Below, in pieces: positions 15,037 to 24,205 of a stretch of DNA of 39,595 bases. Origin of the DNA: a virus. The position numbers were made by a program, and so were the translations under genes. Within the stretch, counting starts at the first letter, position 1; each line of letters begins with the position of its first letter. A model generated the notes under the pieces. It ran no database searches, had not been told where the DNA came from, and was given only the letters and a program-made list of their open reading frames with translations. Location: positions 1-39,595 of the IMG/VR virus record IMGVR_UViG_3300046499_000185; one strand, given 5' to 3'.

Positions 15037-15680
15037 CGAACTACAGCCTGTTCCAGTCCAACCCAGGCGTCCAGCCGACATGGTCCGATCATGATGCTGT
15101 CACGCTCGCCACCCAGTTCACCGTCACAGGCCCGGCATGGCTGACCGCGATCCGCTACCCGCACCCGGTCGCCACCACCGAGTTCGCCCAGCGCACCGCC
15201 GTGCTCTACCGGCTCGTCGACCCGGGCTGGGGTGTCGTCGTGGTCGGCCCGCTCACCATGCCGGTCCCGGTCGCCGGGGAGTGGTGCACCGTGGAACTCC
15301 CGGCGCCGTACCCGCTCGAACAGGGTTACAGCTACCGGGTCGCCATCCTCCACCCGGGCGGCATGTACCCGGCCATCGGGGCCTACTTCAAGGACGGCCC
15401 CGGCAGCACCGATCAGGACTTCGGGCCACTGCACGTGCCATCCATGGACCACGTCGAATACTTCAATCAGGGTTCATTCCACTACGGCGACGTCCTCGAC
15501 TTCCCCGGCGCCTCCTTCAACGGTGCGTCCTACTTCTCCGACGTTGTCGTCTCCGATACCGACCCGTCCATCGTCATTCCCCCTCCCGCCACCGAAACAG
15601 TCTTTGGCTTCGACGGCACCGCCTACCGCGTTTTCACTCTTTCCGCCGGGACACTGGCTGAGGTAAACCCCACCCCCTAG
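15033..15680 (+). CDS. DUF4082-like beta-sandwich virion protein
   Basis: This 215-residue protein has a GTG start that overlaps the preceding stop (GTGA). Residues 20-175 resemble DUF4082, a sandwich domain attached to carbohydrate-active proteins: ATQFTVTGPAWLTAIRYPHP, a middle WCTVELPAPYPLEQGYSYRV, and FNGASYFSDVVVSDTDP, the end of the domain. The last 35 residues form a separate short strand-rich tag (TVFGFDGTAYRVFTLSAGT). It is likely a surface protein of the particle that binds host sugars. It pairs with the gene before it. Confidence 0.7.
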   Translation: MTNYSLFQSNPGVQPTWSDHDAVTLATQFTVTGPAWLTAIRYPHPVATTEFAQRTAVLYRLVDPGWGVVVVGPLTMPVPVAGEWCTVELPAPYPLEQGYSYRVAILHPGGMYPAIGAYFKDGPGSTDQDFGPLHVPSMDHVEYFNQGSFHYGDVLDFPGASFNGASYFSDVVVSDTDPSIVIPPPATETVFGFDGTAYRVFTLSAGTLAEVNPTP

Positions 15681-15693
15681 AAAGGTCCGCACC

Positions 15694-16440
15694 ATGGACG
15701 CTTGGCCGATCGACTGGCCCGCCAGCATCGACGTCACCACCCTCGACCCGGACGCTGTCGCGCTGGCCGAGAAGTACGCCGCGGCAACCCTCCGGTTCCT
15801 CACCCTGAACCGGGTCGGCGGCACCCCCATCACCGTCATGCCGTGCGGGCGCACCTGCCGGGCGCCGCTGATGCGGTCGTCCATGTTCATGCCCGTCCTG
15901 TTCCCCAGCTACTTCCTCGCCTCCGCTCAGGACCTGCGCTCCTGCGGTTGCTCCCTCGGGTGCATCTGCTCGCAGGTCAAGTACGTCCTGCTGGAGGCCC
16001 CGGTCGGGCGGATCGACGAGGTGAAAGTCGGGGGCGTGGTGCTGGACCCCTCCACCTATCACGTCGAGGACGGCAACAAGCTGGTCCGCAACGACGGCTC
16101 CCTGTGGCCCGCGTGCGGCGGGAGGGACTTCACGGTCACCTACCTGAACGGCTACGAGGTCGACAGCATGGGCCAGTTCGTCGGCGGCCTACTCGCCGAG
16201 GAGTTCATCAAGGCGCTCACCTCCGACAAGAAGTGCCGCCTGCCCAGCACCATCACCACGATGGCCCGGCAGGGCATCAGCTACCAGCTCACCCGCGGCA
16301 TGTTCGTCGACGGTGTCACCGGCATCCCCGAGGTCGACGCCTACGTGGTGCTGTGGAACCCGGCAGGCCTGCGCGTCCGGCCCGCGGTCTACTCCCCCGA
16401 CCTGCCCACACAGCGCCACATCACCTTCGGAAGCTGGTAA
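15694..16440 (+). CDS. Head-to-tail adaptor
   Basis: This 248-residue protein is of the actinophage adaptor type. A cysteine-rich N-terminal half (CGRTCRAP, then SCGCSLGCICSQVKYVLL) is followed by APVGRIDEVKVGGVVLDPST, VTYLNGYEVD, a helical AGLLAEEFIKAL-like segment and CRLPSTITTMARQGISYQL. Adaptors sit below the portal ring and join it to the neck. The six clustered cysteines are part of the family and may bind a metal or form disulfides in the finished virion. GAAAGG precedes the ATG. Confidence 0.82.
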   Translation: MDAWPIDWPASIDVTTLDPDAVALAEKYAAATLRFLTLNRVGGTPITVMPCGRTCRAPLMRSSMFMPVLFPSYFLASAQDLRSCGCSLGCICSQVKYVLLEAPVGRIDEVKVGGVVLDPSTYHVEDGNKLVRNDGSLWPACGGRDFTVTYLNGYEVDSMGQFVGGLLAEEFIKALTSDKKCRLPSTITTMARQGISYQLTRGMFVDGVTGIPEVDAYVVLWNPAGLRVRPAVYSPDLPTQRHITFGSW

Positions 16441-16443
16441 CCC

Positions 16444-16932
16444 ATGCACGCCTACGAGATGGGCAACATCCTCCTCGCCAACCTCGTCGTCGCCCTGCGC
16501 GACCGGGGGATCGAGCCGACCTGCTCCACCGCGCTGTATCACGGCGACTCGGTGACGCTGGACTACGCGGACTGCGGCGGGATGGCGTGGGTGCGGCTGG
16601 TCACCTCCGGACCGTCACAGAACTTCCCCAACGTCACGCAGGGTGTCGCCGCCTGCGCGATGACGCTGGCGCACACCTTCGAGATTGGGGTCATGCGTGC
16701 GGCGCCACTGGCCCGCGCCCTGCTCGCCGACTCCGGCATCGACCTGCCGGATGATGAGGAGAACTCGGAAGCGGCGGAGCTGGCGCTCAAAGACATGGAG
16801 GCGATGTGGGCGGCCATTCAGGCGTCAACCACCGACATCGAGCTGATGGCCCCCGGGACGTACACCCCGGTCGGGCCGGTCGGCGGGGCGCTGGGCGGCA
16901 CATGGTCCGTGACGGTCGGGGATGATGACTGA
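16444..16932 (+). CDS. Probable tail terminator or neck protein
   Basis: This is a 162-residue protein. The segment TALYHGDSVTLDYADCGGMAW, then RLVTSGPSQNFPNV and FEIGVMRAAPL, matches the pattern of actinophage tail terminators (small beta core, conserved Cys-Gly turn, FP, then a strand with GV.R..P). A helical stretch and a Gly-rich tail follow. It would cap the tail tube and join it to the head. A head-tail stopper is the alternative. It lies between the adaptor and the gp10-like protein. Confidence 0.6.
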   Translation: MHAYEMGNILLANLVVALRDRGIEPTCSTALYHGDSVTLDYADCGGMAWVRLVTSGPSQNFPNVTQGVAACAMTLAHTFEIGVMRAAPLARALLADSGIDLPDDEENSEAAELALKDMEAMWAAIQASTTDIELMAPGTYTPVGPVGGALGGTWSVTVGDDD

Positions 16933-17417
16933 TGCCTACCGCATTTGTCCGGGTGCACGAGGCGGCCGTCCAGTCGTTCCTCGCACCCGGACAGCCGGTG
17001 GACACGCTGGTGCACAACACGGCAAGGCATACGCGGGCGTTCGCCGTCGAGCACATCAACAACCGTACGGGCAAGCTCGCGGCCAGTATTCAGGTCAACC
17101 GGCCCAGCCGCACCGGGGCGTACACCAACTCCTCGCTGGTGGTGGCGCTGAGCAAGTACGCGCGATACGTGCATGAGGGCACGGGCCGGATTTACCCGAA
17201 GGCCGGGAAGCTCCTGACCATCCCGAAGCAGAACTACGGGCACGGCGGCGGCGGCAACCCGTCCGGCGGCGAATTGCGGACCATGTACCGGAGGGCCGGG
17301 GGCAAGCAGGCGTTCCCTGACGGCGCACCGTTCTTCACGCGCGCGTCCATCTCCGGGCAGAGGGCCAATCCATTCCTGCAAAAGGGCCTTGCAGAGGCTA
17401 TGGCACTGCTTCGCTGA
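16932..17417 (+). CDS. HK97 gp10-like neck / tail-completion protein
   Basis: This is a 161-residue basic protein. It has the marks of the HK97 gp10-like family: NNRTGKLAASIQVNRPSR, a strand-turn, KYARYVHEGTGRIYP, and a C-terminal FTRASISGQRANPFLQKGLA. Family members act in head-tail joining or tail completion. The ATG overlaps the stop of the previous gene. A Gly-rich loop (GHGGGGNPSGG) in the middle is longer than usual. Confidence 0.82.
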   Translation: MPTAFVRVHEAAVQSFLAPGQPVDTLVHNTARHTRAFAVEHINNRTGKLAASIQVNRPSRTGAYTNSSLVVALSKYARYVHEGTGRIYPKAGKLLTIPKQNYGHGGGGNPSGGELRTMYRRAGGKQAFPDGAPFFTRASISGQRANPFLQKGLAEAMALLR

Positions 17418-17513
17418 CACGTCGCGCCTTCCGCGGATCATTACCACCCCCCGGTACGCTGATACTGGCCGTGCAATCGGCCACTCCGGGAGACTGAAAT
17501 ATAGGAGAAGTAC

Positions 17514-17948
17514 GTGAAAGATTTTGTAACCGCCGTAGTTGCTGAAGACGAAGCCGACGACGGCGCGATCAGCTTCAAGCACAACGGCACCGAGGTGACT
17601 TTTTTCAAGCCCTCCGAGGGTCAGGAGATTATGCTCCTCGCCATGGGCGGCCGGGGCATGAACCAGAGTGCTGTCGCCAACTTCATCCACCTGTTCTTCG
17701 AGCTGATGGACGAAGACACCCAGCTCTATTTCCGCGACCTTCTGATGGATCGCAAGAGCGGGTTCGGCGTTTACAGCGAGGGCGGCATCTTCGACATCTG
17801 GGAGGGCCTCATGGAGGAGTGGTCGGGAAAAGATTCCGAGAAGCCGTCCGACTTGCCTCCGTCGCGGCGTACAACTGGACGCAAATCGACGGCCACTACT
17901 CCGGTCAAGGCGTCAACCTCCTCGCGCTCCCGCTCCCGCGCTTCCTAA
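17514..17948 (+). CDS. Tail assembly chaperone (short form)
   Basis: This 144-residue protein starts with GTG after a good TAGGAGAAG site. It lies directly before the tape measure, the conserved place of lambda G-type chaperones. The first 106 residues are acidic and well-behaved (VTFFKPSEGQEIMLLAMGG, FIHLFFELMDEDTQLYF). Past the slippery site the frame becomes Ser/Arg/Thr-rich and low complexity, typical of a short tail read only in the unshifted product. It would bind the tape measure during tail assembly. Confidence 0.88.
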   Translation: MKDFVTAVVAEDEADDGAISFKHNGTEVTFFKPSEGQEIMLLAMGGRGMNQSAVANFIHLFFELMDEDTQLYFRDLLMDRKSGFGVYSEGGIFDIWEGLMEEWSGKDSEKPSDLPPSRRTTGRKSTATTPVKASTSSRSRSRAS

Positions 17949-18085
17949 ATGTCATCTACAACTGGGCAATGACGCACCAAAGCGACGAAGACGCACGCAG
18001 GTGGGCCGAATCGCTGAACGATCCACTCCCCGGGGACACCGATGAGATGGAAGAAAACGAAATTGACCAGCTCAAAAATCTATAA
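17514..18085 (+). CDS. Tail assembly chaperone, -1 frameshifted long form (G-T type)
   Basis: Ribosomes slipping back one base at GGGAAAA (17825-17831) join residues 1-106 of the short form to a second frame ending with TAA at 18083-18085, giving about 190 residues. The added part (FREAVRLASVAAYNWTQIDG, then FLNVIYNWAMTHQSDEDARR) is the typical T-like half. The second frame has no ribosome site or credible start of its own. Phage tails need both forms at a fixed ratio. Confidence 0.85.
17825..17831 (+). promoter_or_regulatory. -1 ribosomal slippery site GGGAAAA
   Basis: In the zero frame the heptamer is read G GGA AAA, the X XXY YYZ form that allows tandem -1 slippage of both tRNAs to GGG and AAA. 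It lies in the overlap of the two chaperone frames, exactly where a shift preserves both reading frames. Confidence 0.88.
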
Positions 18086-18112
18086 GCAGTAACGAATGAA
18101 GGGCAGGTCACC

Positions 18113-21100
18113 GTGGGCATTGGACGCGAGGTAGCTTCCGCGTACATCAAGGTCCATGGTGACCTGTCCGATTTCCGGCATGACCTCGACAAGGCCGGGC
18201 CGATCACCGAGAAGGCGGCCCGCAAGAACGCCGAGAAGTTCGCTGACGCGTGGGGCAAGAACCTCGAAAAGCGCGTCAACGACAAATGGGAAGGCATCAT
18301 CAGCGCGATGGGTTCGGACAAGGCGTCCGACTGGCAACGCGCGTTCTCCCACTTCGACTCCACCGGCCTCGACGACGCCCAGCAGAAGGTCCTCGACTTC
18401 GCCAACAACATGCGCCAGCTTGGCAACCTCACGTCTGAGGAATACGCCAAGATGAAGAAGGCCGTCATCGGCCAGATCGGCGTGATGAAGGACGAGGAGA
18501 AGGCGCAGAGGGACCTCAACGAGCAGACCAAGGAAGCTATCCGCCTGAACGATGCGATGGCCGAGGGCGAGCGGCGTGCCGGGGAAATCCGCAAGAAGCA
18601 GTACGACGAGGCCAGCGCCGAAAACGACGCCTACGACGGCCGCCGCCGCAAGACCATGGAGGAGGCGATCCGCGAGAACGAACGCTGGTCGCGCACCCTC
18701 GACGGCATCCGCAAGAACAACGCCATCAAGGACATGGAGTCGGACTTCCGCAAGCTCGCGGAGACGATGAACAGCAACGACATGGCGAAGTTCGCCAAGT
18801 CCTTCGACAACCTGCATCAGGCCCGCGCCCGCATCTACGACGTCACGGCCGCCATGGAACAGCAGGGCCGGATGTCCCGGGAGCAGTCGGAGAAGATGCA
18901 GAAAGACATCAACGACTACATCGACCGGATCAACGCTGAGGTGAAGGCGGAGAAGGACGCCGCCGACGAAAAGTCGAGGATCACCCGTGACGCCCTCGAC
19001 GAGACGAACCGGCTCCGCAACGCGCAGGACAGGTACAACGCCTCGCTCTCCGGCATGGCCCGGAACATCCACTTCCAGAAACTGGAGTCGGACTTCCGCA
19101 ACCTTGCCGCGGCGATGGACTCCAACGACTGGTCGCACTTCGCCCGCGGCGCCGACGACGTCGAGCACATGCGCCGGAACATCGCGAACACCGCCGCGGA
19201 GATGCACCGCCTCGGCCGGATGAGCGACGACGAGTTTAAGCACATCATGGACAACGTCCACAACGTCACCGCCACCTTCAAGAGCATGGAGCGCGACGGC
19301 TCCGGCATGTTCGCCAGCCTGCGCGACGGGGCGTCCCGCTTCGGGTCGGCCATGGGCGCCGTCGGCAATGCCACCCGCGGTATGCGCGAACACCTTCAGG
19401 GCTTCGCGGGCCTGAACGTCTTCGGCGACATGATCGAGGGGGGCCTGGAGTTCCTCCACAACCTCGACCGCATCGCGGTGTCCTCGGCGAACCTGTCACT
19501 GAAACTCTCGGCCATGGCCTCCATCGGCGGTTCCGCGCTGGCCGGGCTGTTCGTCATCGCCGACGACCTCGGCAAATCCCTCGGCGGGATCAGCGCGCTC
19601 CTGCCCGCATTCGCGACAGGCTTCGGCTTCATGGCCTACGTGGGCATGTCGGCGTTGCAGGGCATGGGAAAGAAGTACAAGAAGGAAATCGAGGCGTGGA
19701 AGGAAAGCCTCCTCGACACCCTGAACAAGGGCCTCCAGCCTGCCATGGACCGGTTTTCCACCGTCATGCTTCCGACGCTGAAGAAGAACCTCAACCTTGT
19801 GGCCGCCGCGGAGGGCCGCCTGTTCGGCGCGATCCTCGACGGGATCACCAAGAGCGCCGGGTCCAAGGGCATGACGGCGATGTTCAAGCGCATGGATGAC
19901 GCGATGGACAAGTCCCACGCCGGGGTAAAGTCCTTCATCAACGCGTGGGTTACCCTCGGCGCGGCCGGAACGAAATACTTCGACCGCTTCGCCACATGGT
20001 TCAACAAGCTCGGCGCGTCCTTCGACGCGTTCATCACCAAGGCGGACAAGTCCGGGCAGATCGACAAGTGGATCGAGCGCGGGATCAAGGGCTTCAAGGA
20101 CCTTGGCCGCACTATCGACGGCACTTTCGGCATCTTCAACGCGATCGCCGACGCCGCCCGCAAGGCCGGGTCCGGCGGGCTGTCCGAGTTCGCCGACAAG
20201 CTTCAGGCCGCGGCGAAAGCGATGCAGGAAACTGGCTTCCAGAACACCCTCGCGACCCTGTTCCGCGGTTTCCGTGACGAGGTCGGGAAGATCGGCGACG
20301 CCATCGCGGGCCTTGGCCCGGCCATGCAGTCCGTCATGCCATCCATTGCGACCGCGCTGGGCAACCTCGGTACCGGCATCGCCGCGATCATCAAGGACGT
20401 CGGCGACATCCTGTCGAATCCGCTGGTCCAGCAGGGCATCAGGGACTTCACTGGCGGCATCTCCACCGCGATCGGCCTGCTCGAACCGGCGGTGAAGCCG
20501 TTCGCCGACTCGATCGGGAACATGCTCACCCTGCTGGGCAAGATCGTCGAATCGGTCGCGAAGATTGCCACCGCGTTCACCGTCAGCGTCGGCCCGGTCC
20601 TCGACAGCATGTCCAAGAAGGTCCAGACCCTGCTGGACCCGCTCTCGGCCGCCGCCACCAATGCCATCACGGTGCTGACTCCGGTCATCGGCGCCATCGA
20701 CAAGTACATCGTCGCCCCGCTGGTCTCCGCGGTGCACTCGGCCCTGCTCCCGGCAATCGGCGACTTCATCGGCAAGGCCGGTCCGTTCCTGCAAAAGGTC
20801 GTCACGGACCTCGGCCCGTCCTTCACCACCCTCGCCAAGGATGTCCTGCCGAACGTGCTGAAGTTCGCCGGGGAACTCCTCGACCCGCTGGGGAAGCTGT
20901 TCGACCTGTTCACCCCGACGCTGAATGATGCGCTGAAGAAGATCGGCACCAGCTTCGGCACCCTCGCCTCCGCCATGCGGATCGCCAAGGGCGAGGCGCG
21001 GCCCGAGGACTGGGGCATCCTGTTCCACGGGTTCAGCACCGAAGGGCTGGATCAGTCCATCAAGGACACCCAGACGAAGATCGAGCACGTCCAGCACATG

Positions 21101-22957
21101 AACTGGGGCGAAATCTTCCAGCAGTTGCTCACCGGCGACATGTCCCTCGGGCTGGCCGGGATCGGCGCGAAGTTCGGGGAGTTCGGCTCCAACACCCTGT
21201 TCCCCTTCATGTCCCAGCAGATCGGTCAGCTCATCAACGCCGTCGGCGTCCTGTTCGGCGGACCCGGCGACCCGAAGCTGAACGCGCTCTCCGACAAGGT
21301 CGACGAGTGGATTGCCGGGGCGTTCGGGAACCTGTTCGACAACATCCTCCCGGACCTGCAAAAGAGCAACGAGAACCTGTCGCACACGATCACCACCGCG
21401 CTCGATAGCTGGTGGGGCGGAATCAAGGGCATGTTCCAAGACTGGTTCAAGTCCACCTTCGGCTTCGGCAACGACTCCTCCAAGACGCCCGGAGCGGACA
21501 TCACCGGTTCCGGCATGGGCGGCGGCGGGGCGGGCGGCAAGGGGTCCGGCGTCATGGGCAAGATCACCGAGGAGATGCTCGGCAACGCGACGGACCCGAA
21601 GCAACCGGTCACCGACTGGTTCACCGGATTCCAGTCCAACCTCAATGACAACATGGCCTCCCTCGGTGCCGCCATTGGCCAGATGGGCGCTGGCCTCATG
21701 GAGGCGTGGAACGGTTTCTGGTCCGGCTTCGGCTCCGTCGTCGGCCCGATCTGGGACGGCATCATCCAGTGGATTTCCGGGGCGCTGGGCAACATCGGCA
21801 CCGCCATCGGCGGATTCATGGGGAACATCGGCACGATGTGGAACGGCTTCTGGGGGCAGGTCGGGCAGACCGTCAGCCAGATTTGGTCCCAGATCAGCGG
21901 CTGGATTTCCGGTGCCGTCGGCGGAATCGTCGGCAACATCTCCTCCTTCATCGGCACCGTGTCCGGTATCTGGAACGGCTTCTGGGCCGGGGTCGGGGCG
22001 ACGGTCTCCTCGCTCTGGGCGCAGGTCACCGGCTGGATTTCCGGCGCGGTCGGACAGATCATCGGCAACATCTCCTCCTTTGGGAGCACGGTCGCCGGAA
22101 TCTGGAACGGCCTGTGGTCCGGTGTTTGGGGAAGGGTCAGCAGCATCTGGTCCCAGATCACCGGGTGGATCAGCGGACAGGTCGGCGCGATCATCGGCCG
22201 GATCGGCGGCTTCGGCGGCACCATCATGGGCATCTGGAACGGCATCTGGTCCGGGGTCCAAGGCTACGTCCAAGGCGCATGGTCCGGGATTGTCGGCGCC
22301 GTCTCCGGCGGCGTGAACAACGTCATGGGCTGGATTCGGGGACTGCCGGGCCAGATCAGCGGCGCGCTGTCCGGGCTGTGGGGCCTGCTCACCGGCGCGG
22401 GCGACGCGATCATGGGCGGCTTCCTCAACGGCCTCACCTCCGCATGGAACAACGTCACGAACTTCGTCGGCGGCATCGCCGGATGGATCGCGGCGAACAA
22501 GGGTCCGATCAGCTACGACAAGACCCTGCTCGTGCCAGCCGGTCAGGCGATCATGGGCGGTCTGGAATCGTCCATGAAGGGCGCGTTCGGCCCGGTCATG
22601 GACTTCGTCACCTCGATGGCGGGCATGATGGCCGGGGCGTTCGACAAATCCGAGATGTACGTCGCCGGACAGAACGCCTCCAGCGGCCTCGCCGACGGCC
22701 TGCTCGCGAACAAGTCCAAGATCACCGCCGCGTACGCCAACCTCGGGACGTTCGCGACCGGGGCCAGCCTCGGGTCGATCAACGTCACCGGCACCCCGGG
22801 TGCCGACCGGTCGTCAGGTACTCCGGGCAAGTCCGTCACCCTCGGCCCCGGCGCGGTCAGCCTGCAAGTCACCACGGCCGCAACGGACCCGAACATCGTG
22901 GCCAGCAAGGTCACCGATTCTCTCGACGACGCGTTCGCGCGCTTCACCTCCATCTAG
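18113..22957 (+). CDS. Tape measure protein
   Basis: This 1614-residue protein is the longest in the window and starts with GTG. Residues 1-400 are charged and coiled-coil-like, with a repeated 65-residue block. Residues 460-515 are hydrophobic (SLKLSAMASIGGSALAGLFVI and LPAFATGFGFMAYVGM). A middle helical part follows, then five Trp-rich 44-residue repeats at 1199-1418, each starting WNG(F/L/I)W. The C-terminus is Gly/Ser-rich. It runs down the tail tube and sets tail length; at about 1.5 A per residue this gives roughly 240 nm. It also helps DNA cross the membrane. Confidence 0.93.
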   Translation: MGIGREVASAYIKVHGDLSDFRHDLDKAGPITEKAARKNAEKFADAWGKNLEKRVNDKWEGIISAMGSDKASDWQRAFSHFDSTGLDDAQQKVLDFANNMRQLGNLTSEEYAKMKKAVIGQIGVMKDEEKAQRDLNEQTKEAIRLNDAMAEGERRAGEIRKKQYDEASAENDAYDGRRRKTMEEAIRENERWSRTLDGIRKNNAIKDMESDFRKLAETMNSNDMAKFAKSFDNLHQARARIYDVTAAMEQQGRMSREQSEKMQKDINDYIDRINAEVKAEKDAADEKSRITRDALDETNRLRNAQDRYNASLSGMARNIHFQKLESDFRNLAAAMDSNDWSHFARGADDVEHMRRNIANTAAEMHRLGRMSDDEFKHIMDNVHNVTATFKSMERDGSGMFASLRDGASRFGSAMGAVGNATRGMREHLQGFAGLNVFGDMIEGGLEFLHNLDRIAVSSANLSLKLSAMASIGGSALAGLFVIADDLGKSLGGISALLPAFATGFGFMAYVGMSALQGMGKKYKKEIEAWKESLLDTLNKGLQPAMDRFSTVMLPTLKKNLNLVAAAEGRLFGAILDGITKSAGSKGMTAMFKRMDDAMDKSHAGVKSFINAWVTLGAAGTKYFDRFATWFNKLGASFDAFITKADKSGQIDKWIERGIKGFKDLGRTIDGTFGIFNAIADAARKAGSGGLSEFADKLQAAAKAMQETGFQNTLATLFRGFRDEVGKIGDAIAGLGPAMQSVMPSIATALGNLGTGIAAIIKDVGDILSNPLVQQGIRDFTGGISTAIGLLEPAVKPFADSIGNMLTLLGKIVESVAKIATAFTVSVGPVLDSMSKKVQTLLDPLSAAATNAITVLTPVIGAIDKYIVAPLVSAVHSALLPAIGDFIGKAGPFLQKVVTDLGPSFTTLAKDVLPNVLKFAGELLDPLGKLFDLFTPTLNDALKKIGTSFGTLASAMRIAKGEARPEDWGILFHGFSTEGLDQSIKDTQTKIEHVQHMNWGEIFQQLLTGDMSLGLAGIGAKFGEFGSNTLFPFMSQQIGQLINAVGVLFGGPGDPKLNALSDKVDEWIAGAFGNLFDNILPDLQKSNENLSHTITTALDSWWGGIKGMFQDWFKSTFGFGNDSSKTPGADITGSGMGGGGAGGKGSGVMGKITEEMLGNATDPKQPVTDWFTGFQSNLNDNMASLGAAIGQMGAGLMEAWNGFWSGFGSVVGPIWDGIIQWISGALGNIGTAIGGFMGNIGTMWNGFWGQVGQTVSQIWSQISGWISGAVGGIVGNISSFIGTVSGIWNGFWAGVGATVSSLWAQVTGWISGAVGQIIGNISSFGSTVAGIWNGLWSGVWGRVSSIWSQITGWISGQVGAIIGRIGGFGGTIMGIWNGIWSGVQGYVQGAWSGIVGAVSGGVNNVMGWIRGLPGQISGALSGLWGLLTGAGDAIMGGFLNGLTSAWNNVTNFVGGIAGWIAANKGPISYDKTLLVPAGQAIMGGLESSMKGAFGPVMDFVTSMAGMMAGAFDKSEMYVAGQNASSGLADGLLANKSKITAAYANLGTFATGASLGSINVTGTPGADRSSGTPGKSVTLGPGAVSLQVTTAATDPNIVASKVTDSLDDAFARFTSI
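18287..19276 (+). repeat. Three diverged 65-residue repeats in the tape measure N-terminus
   Basis: The segments at residues 208-272 (nt 18734-18928) and 324-388 (nt 19082-19276) align without gaps: both start ESDFR(K/N)LA, continue SND and FA, and reach Q/L-GRMS, then an amphipathic helix. A weaker third copy lies at residues 59-125 (nt 18287-18487; LGNLTSEE at the equivalent of GRMS). The spacing of the clear pair is 116 residues. Confidence 0.7.
21707..22366 (+). repeat. Five 132-bp Trp-rich repeats in the tape measure gene
   Basis: Repeats start at 21707, 21839, 21971, 22103 and 22235, exactly 132 bases (44 residues) apart. Each begins with WNG(F/L/I)W and carries a central tryptophan (often IW or LW); the first three also share WISGA and the second to fourth share QxxGWISG. 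The last copy degenerates after its first half. Confidence 0.85.
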
Positions 22958-22966
22958 GAAGGCACC

Positions 22967-24202
22967 ATGTACTACGGCTGGCTTGAATACGGCGGAATCG
23001 AACTGATCAACGCCGCCCGCGCGAAGGCATACATCGACAACCACCTGCCCGTTCTCGACGTGCAGGCCAACGTCACGGGGCTGAGGGAGGCGCGCGGGGA
23101 CGTCGCCTACACCTCCCCCGCGGCGGACAACGCCCCTTGGTACAAGCCGGGCCGGGACGCGACCGGCCGGTTCTACGGGCTGTTCCCCGCCACCCTCACC
23201 GGGGCCGACGATTCGTCCCGGTCCGTCACCACGATCGAACTCGCCGGGGACGGCGCGACGCACGCGAAGCCGCGGTACGGGTCACGGGAAATCCGGGTCA
23301 CCGCCATCGCGTTCGCGGAGGATTCCGAGGCGATGTCCGAGGGCCTCGCATGGGTCCGTGACGTGCTCGCCACCGGGGAGTGCGCGGCGAACACCGGCTC
23401 GTGCACCGACAACGACCTGCGGCTGTACTCGAACCTGCCCACCGACGGCCTGCTGGACAACCACATGCTCCGGTCCTTCCTGCGCGTGGAGGTCCTGAGC
23501 AACCTCTCCGTCACCAAGGAGTGGGGATCGAGGGTGTCGTTCGTGGGGCAGACCTCGTATGTGGCGAAGGCGGTGGAGTTCATCTTCAGCGCCGGGATGC
23601 CGTGGGCGTTCACCGAGAAGCAACTGGTCGGCTCCCTCGACATGGGCACCGGGACGTGGTCGTTCGCGGACCCGGACGGGGAGGACTGCTACAGCATCAA
23701 CAACGCCTACGCCTCGTTCGTGAACGACCCGTTCTACACCTCCATCACCTTGCCCCCGGCCCCGCCGACGGTGAAGCCGCCGAACATCATCAAGCCCTCC
23801 TCGTGGCGGCGCCGCTCCCTGACGATCACCCAGTCCGAGGTGGACCGCTGGGGCCGGGTCGCGCCGGTCGTGACCGTGTCGGCCGGGGACGCCGGGCTGT
23901 CGACACTCCGGGTGCGCTTCTACGGGAACGGGGTGTCCTCCGGGTGCGGGTTCGAGGGCGAGTACCTGATTTCGTACGTCCCGCCGAACTCCACGATGGT
24001 GCTGGACGCGATGCGCCGGGACGTCACCATCACCCGGGCCGACGGCTCGAAGGTCCCGGGCGGGCACCTTGTCTACGGCTCCGACGGCCTGCCGATGAAG
24101 TGGCCCTCACTGGGGTGCGCGGCCACCTACGTCATGGTCGCCGACCTGCTCCCGGGCCAGTCCGGCATCACCGTCCTGCTTGAATCCTCCGTGAGGGAAT
24201 AA
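22967..24202 (+). CDS. Distal tail (Dit-like) minor tail protein
   Basis: This 411-residue protein follows the tape measure directly, with GGAAGG before the ATG. It starts MYYGWLEYGGIELINAARAK, a usual opening of actinophage distal tail proteins, and is beta-rich throughout with several Trp/Phe strands (REIRVTAIAFAEDSEAMSEG, VRFYGNG). It probably forms the ring that ends the tail tube and holds the tip. Eight-residue Pro-rich linker PPAPPTVKPP separates an N-terminal ring part from a C-terminal sandwich. Confidence 0.75.
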   Translation: MYYGWLEYGGIELINAARAKAYIDNHLPVLDVQANVTGLREARGDVAYTSPAADNAPWYKPGRDATGRFYGLFPATLTGADDSSRSVTTIELAGDGATHAKPRYGSREIRVTAIAFAEDSEAMSEGLAWVRDVLATGECAANTGSCTDNDLRLYSNLPTDGLLDNHMLRSFLRVEVLSNLSVTKEWGSRVSFVGQTSYVAKAVEFIFSAGMPWAFTEKQLVGSLDMGTGTWSFADPDGEDCYSINNAYASFVNDPFYTSITLPPAPPTVKPPNIIKPSSWRRRSLTITQSEVDRWGRVAPVVTVSAGDAGLSTLRVRFYGNGVSSGCGFEGEYLISYVPPNSTMVLDAMRRDVTITRADGSKVPGGHLVYGSDGLPMKWPSLGCAATYVMVADLLPGQSGITVLLESSVRE

Positions 24203-24205
24203 CCG

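Noticed and set aside
17462-17483. Short hairpin TGGCCG/CGGCCA before the tail chaperone as a terminator
   Set aside because: A 6-bp stem with no T-run is too weak to support a call.
19496-22273. A 925-codon leftward open frame over the tape measure gene
   Set aside because: It mirrors the tape measure with opposite strand and has no ribosome site. Long antisense frames are expected in high-G+C genes.
21707-22366. Tandem DNA repeats as a mobile or CRISPR-like array
   Set aside because: The repeats are in frame, 132 bp long and encode Trp-rich tape measure units; they have no separate spacers.
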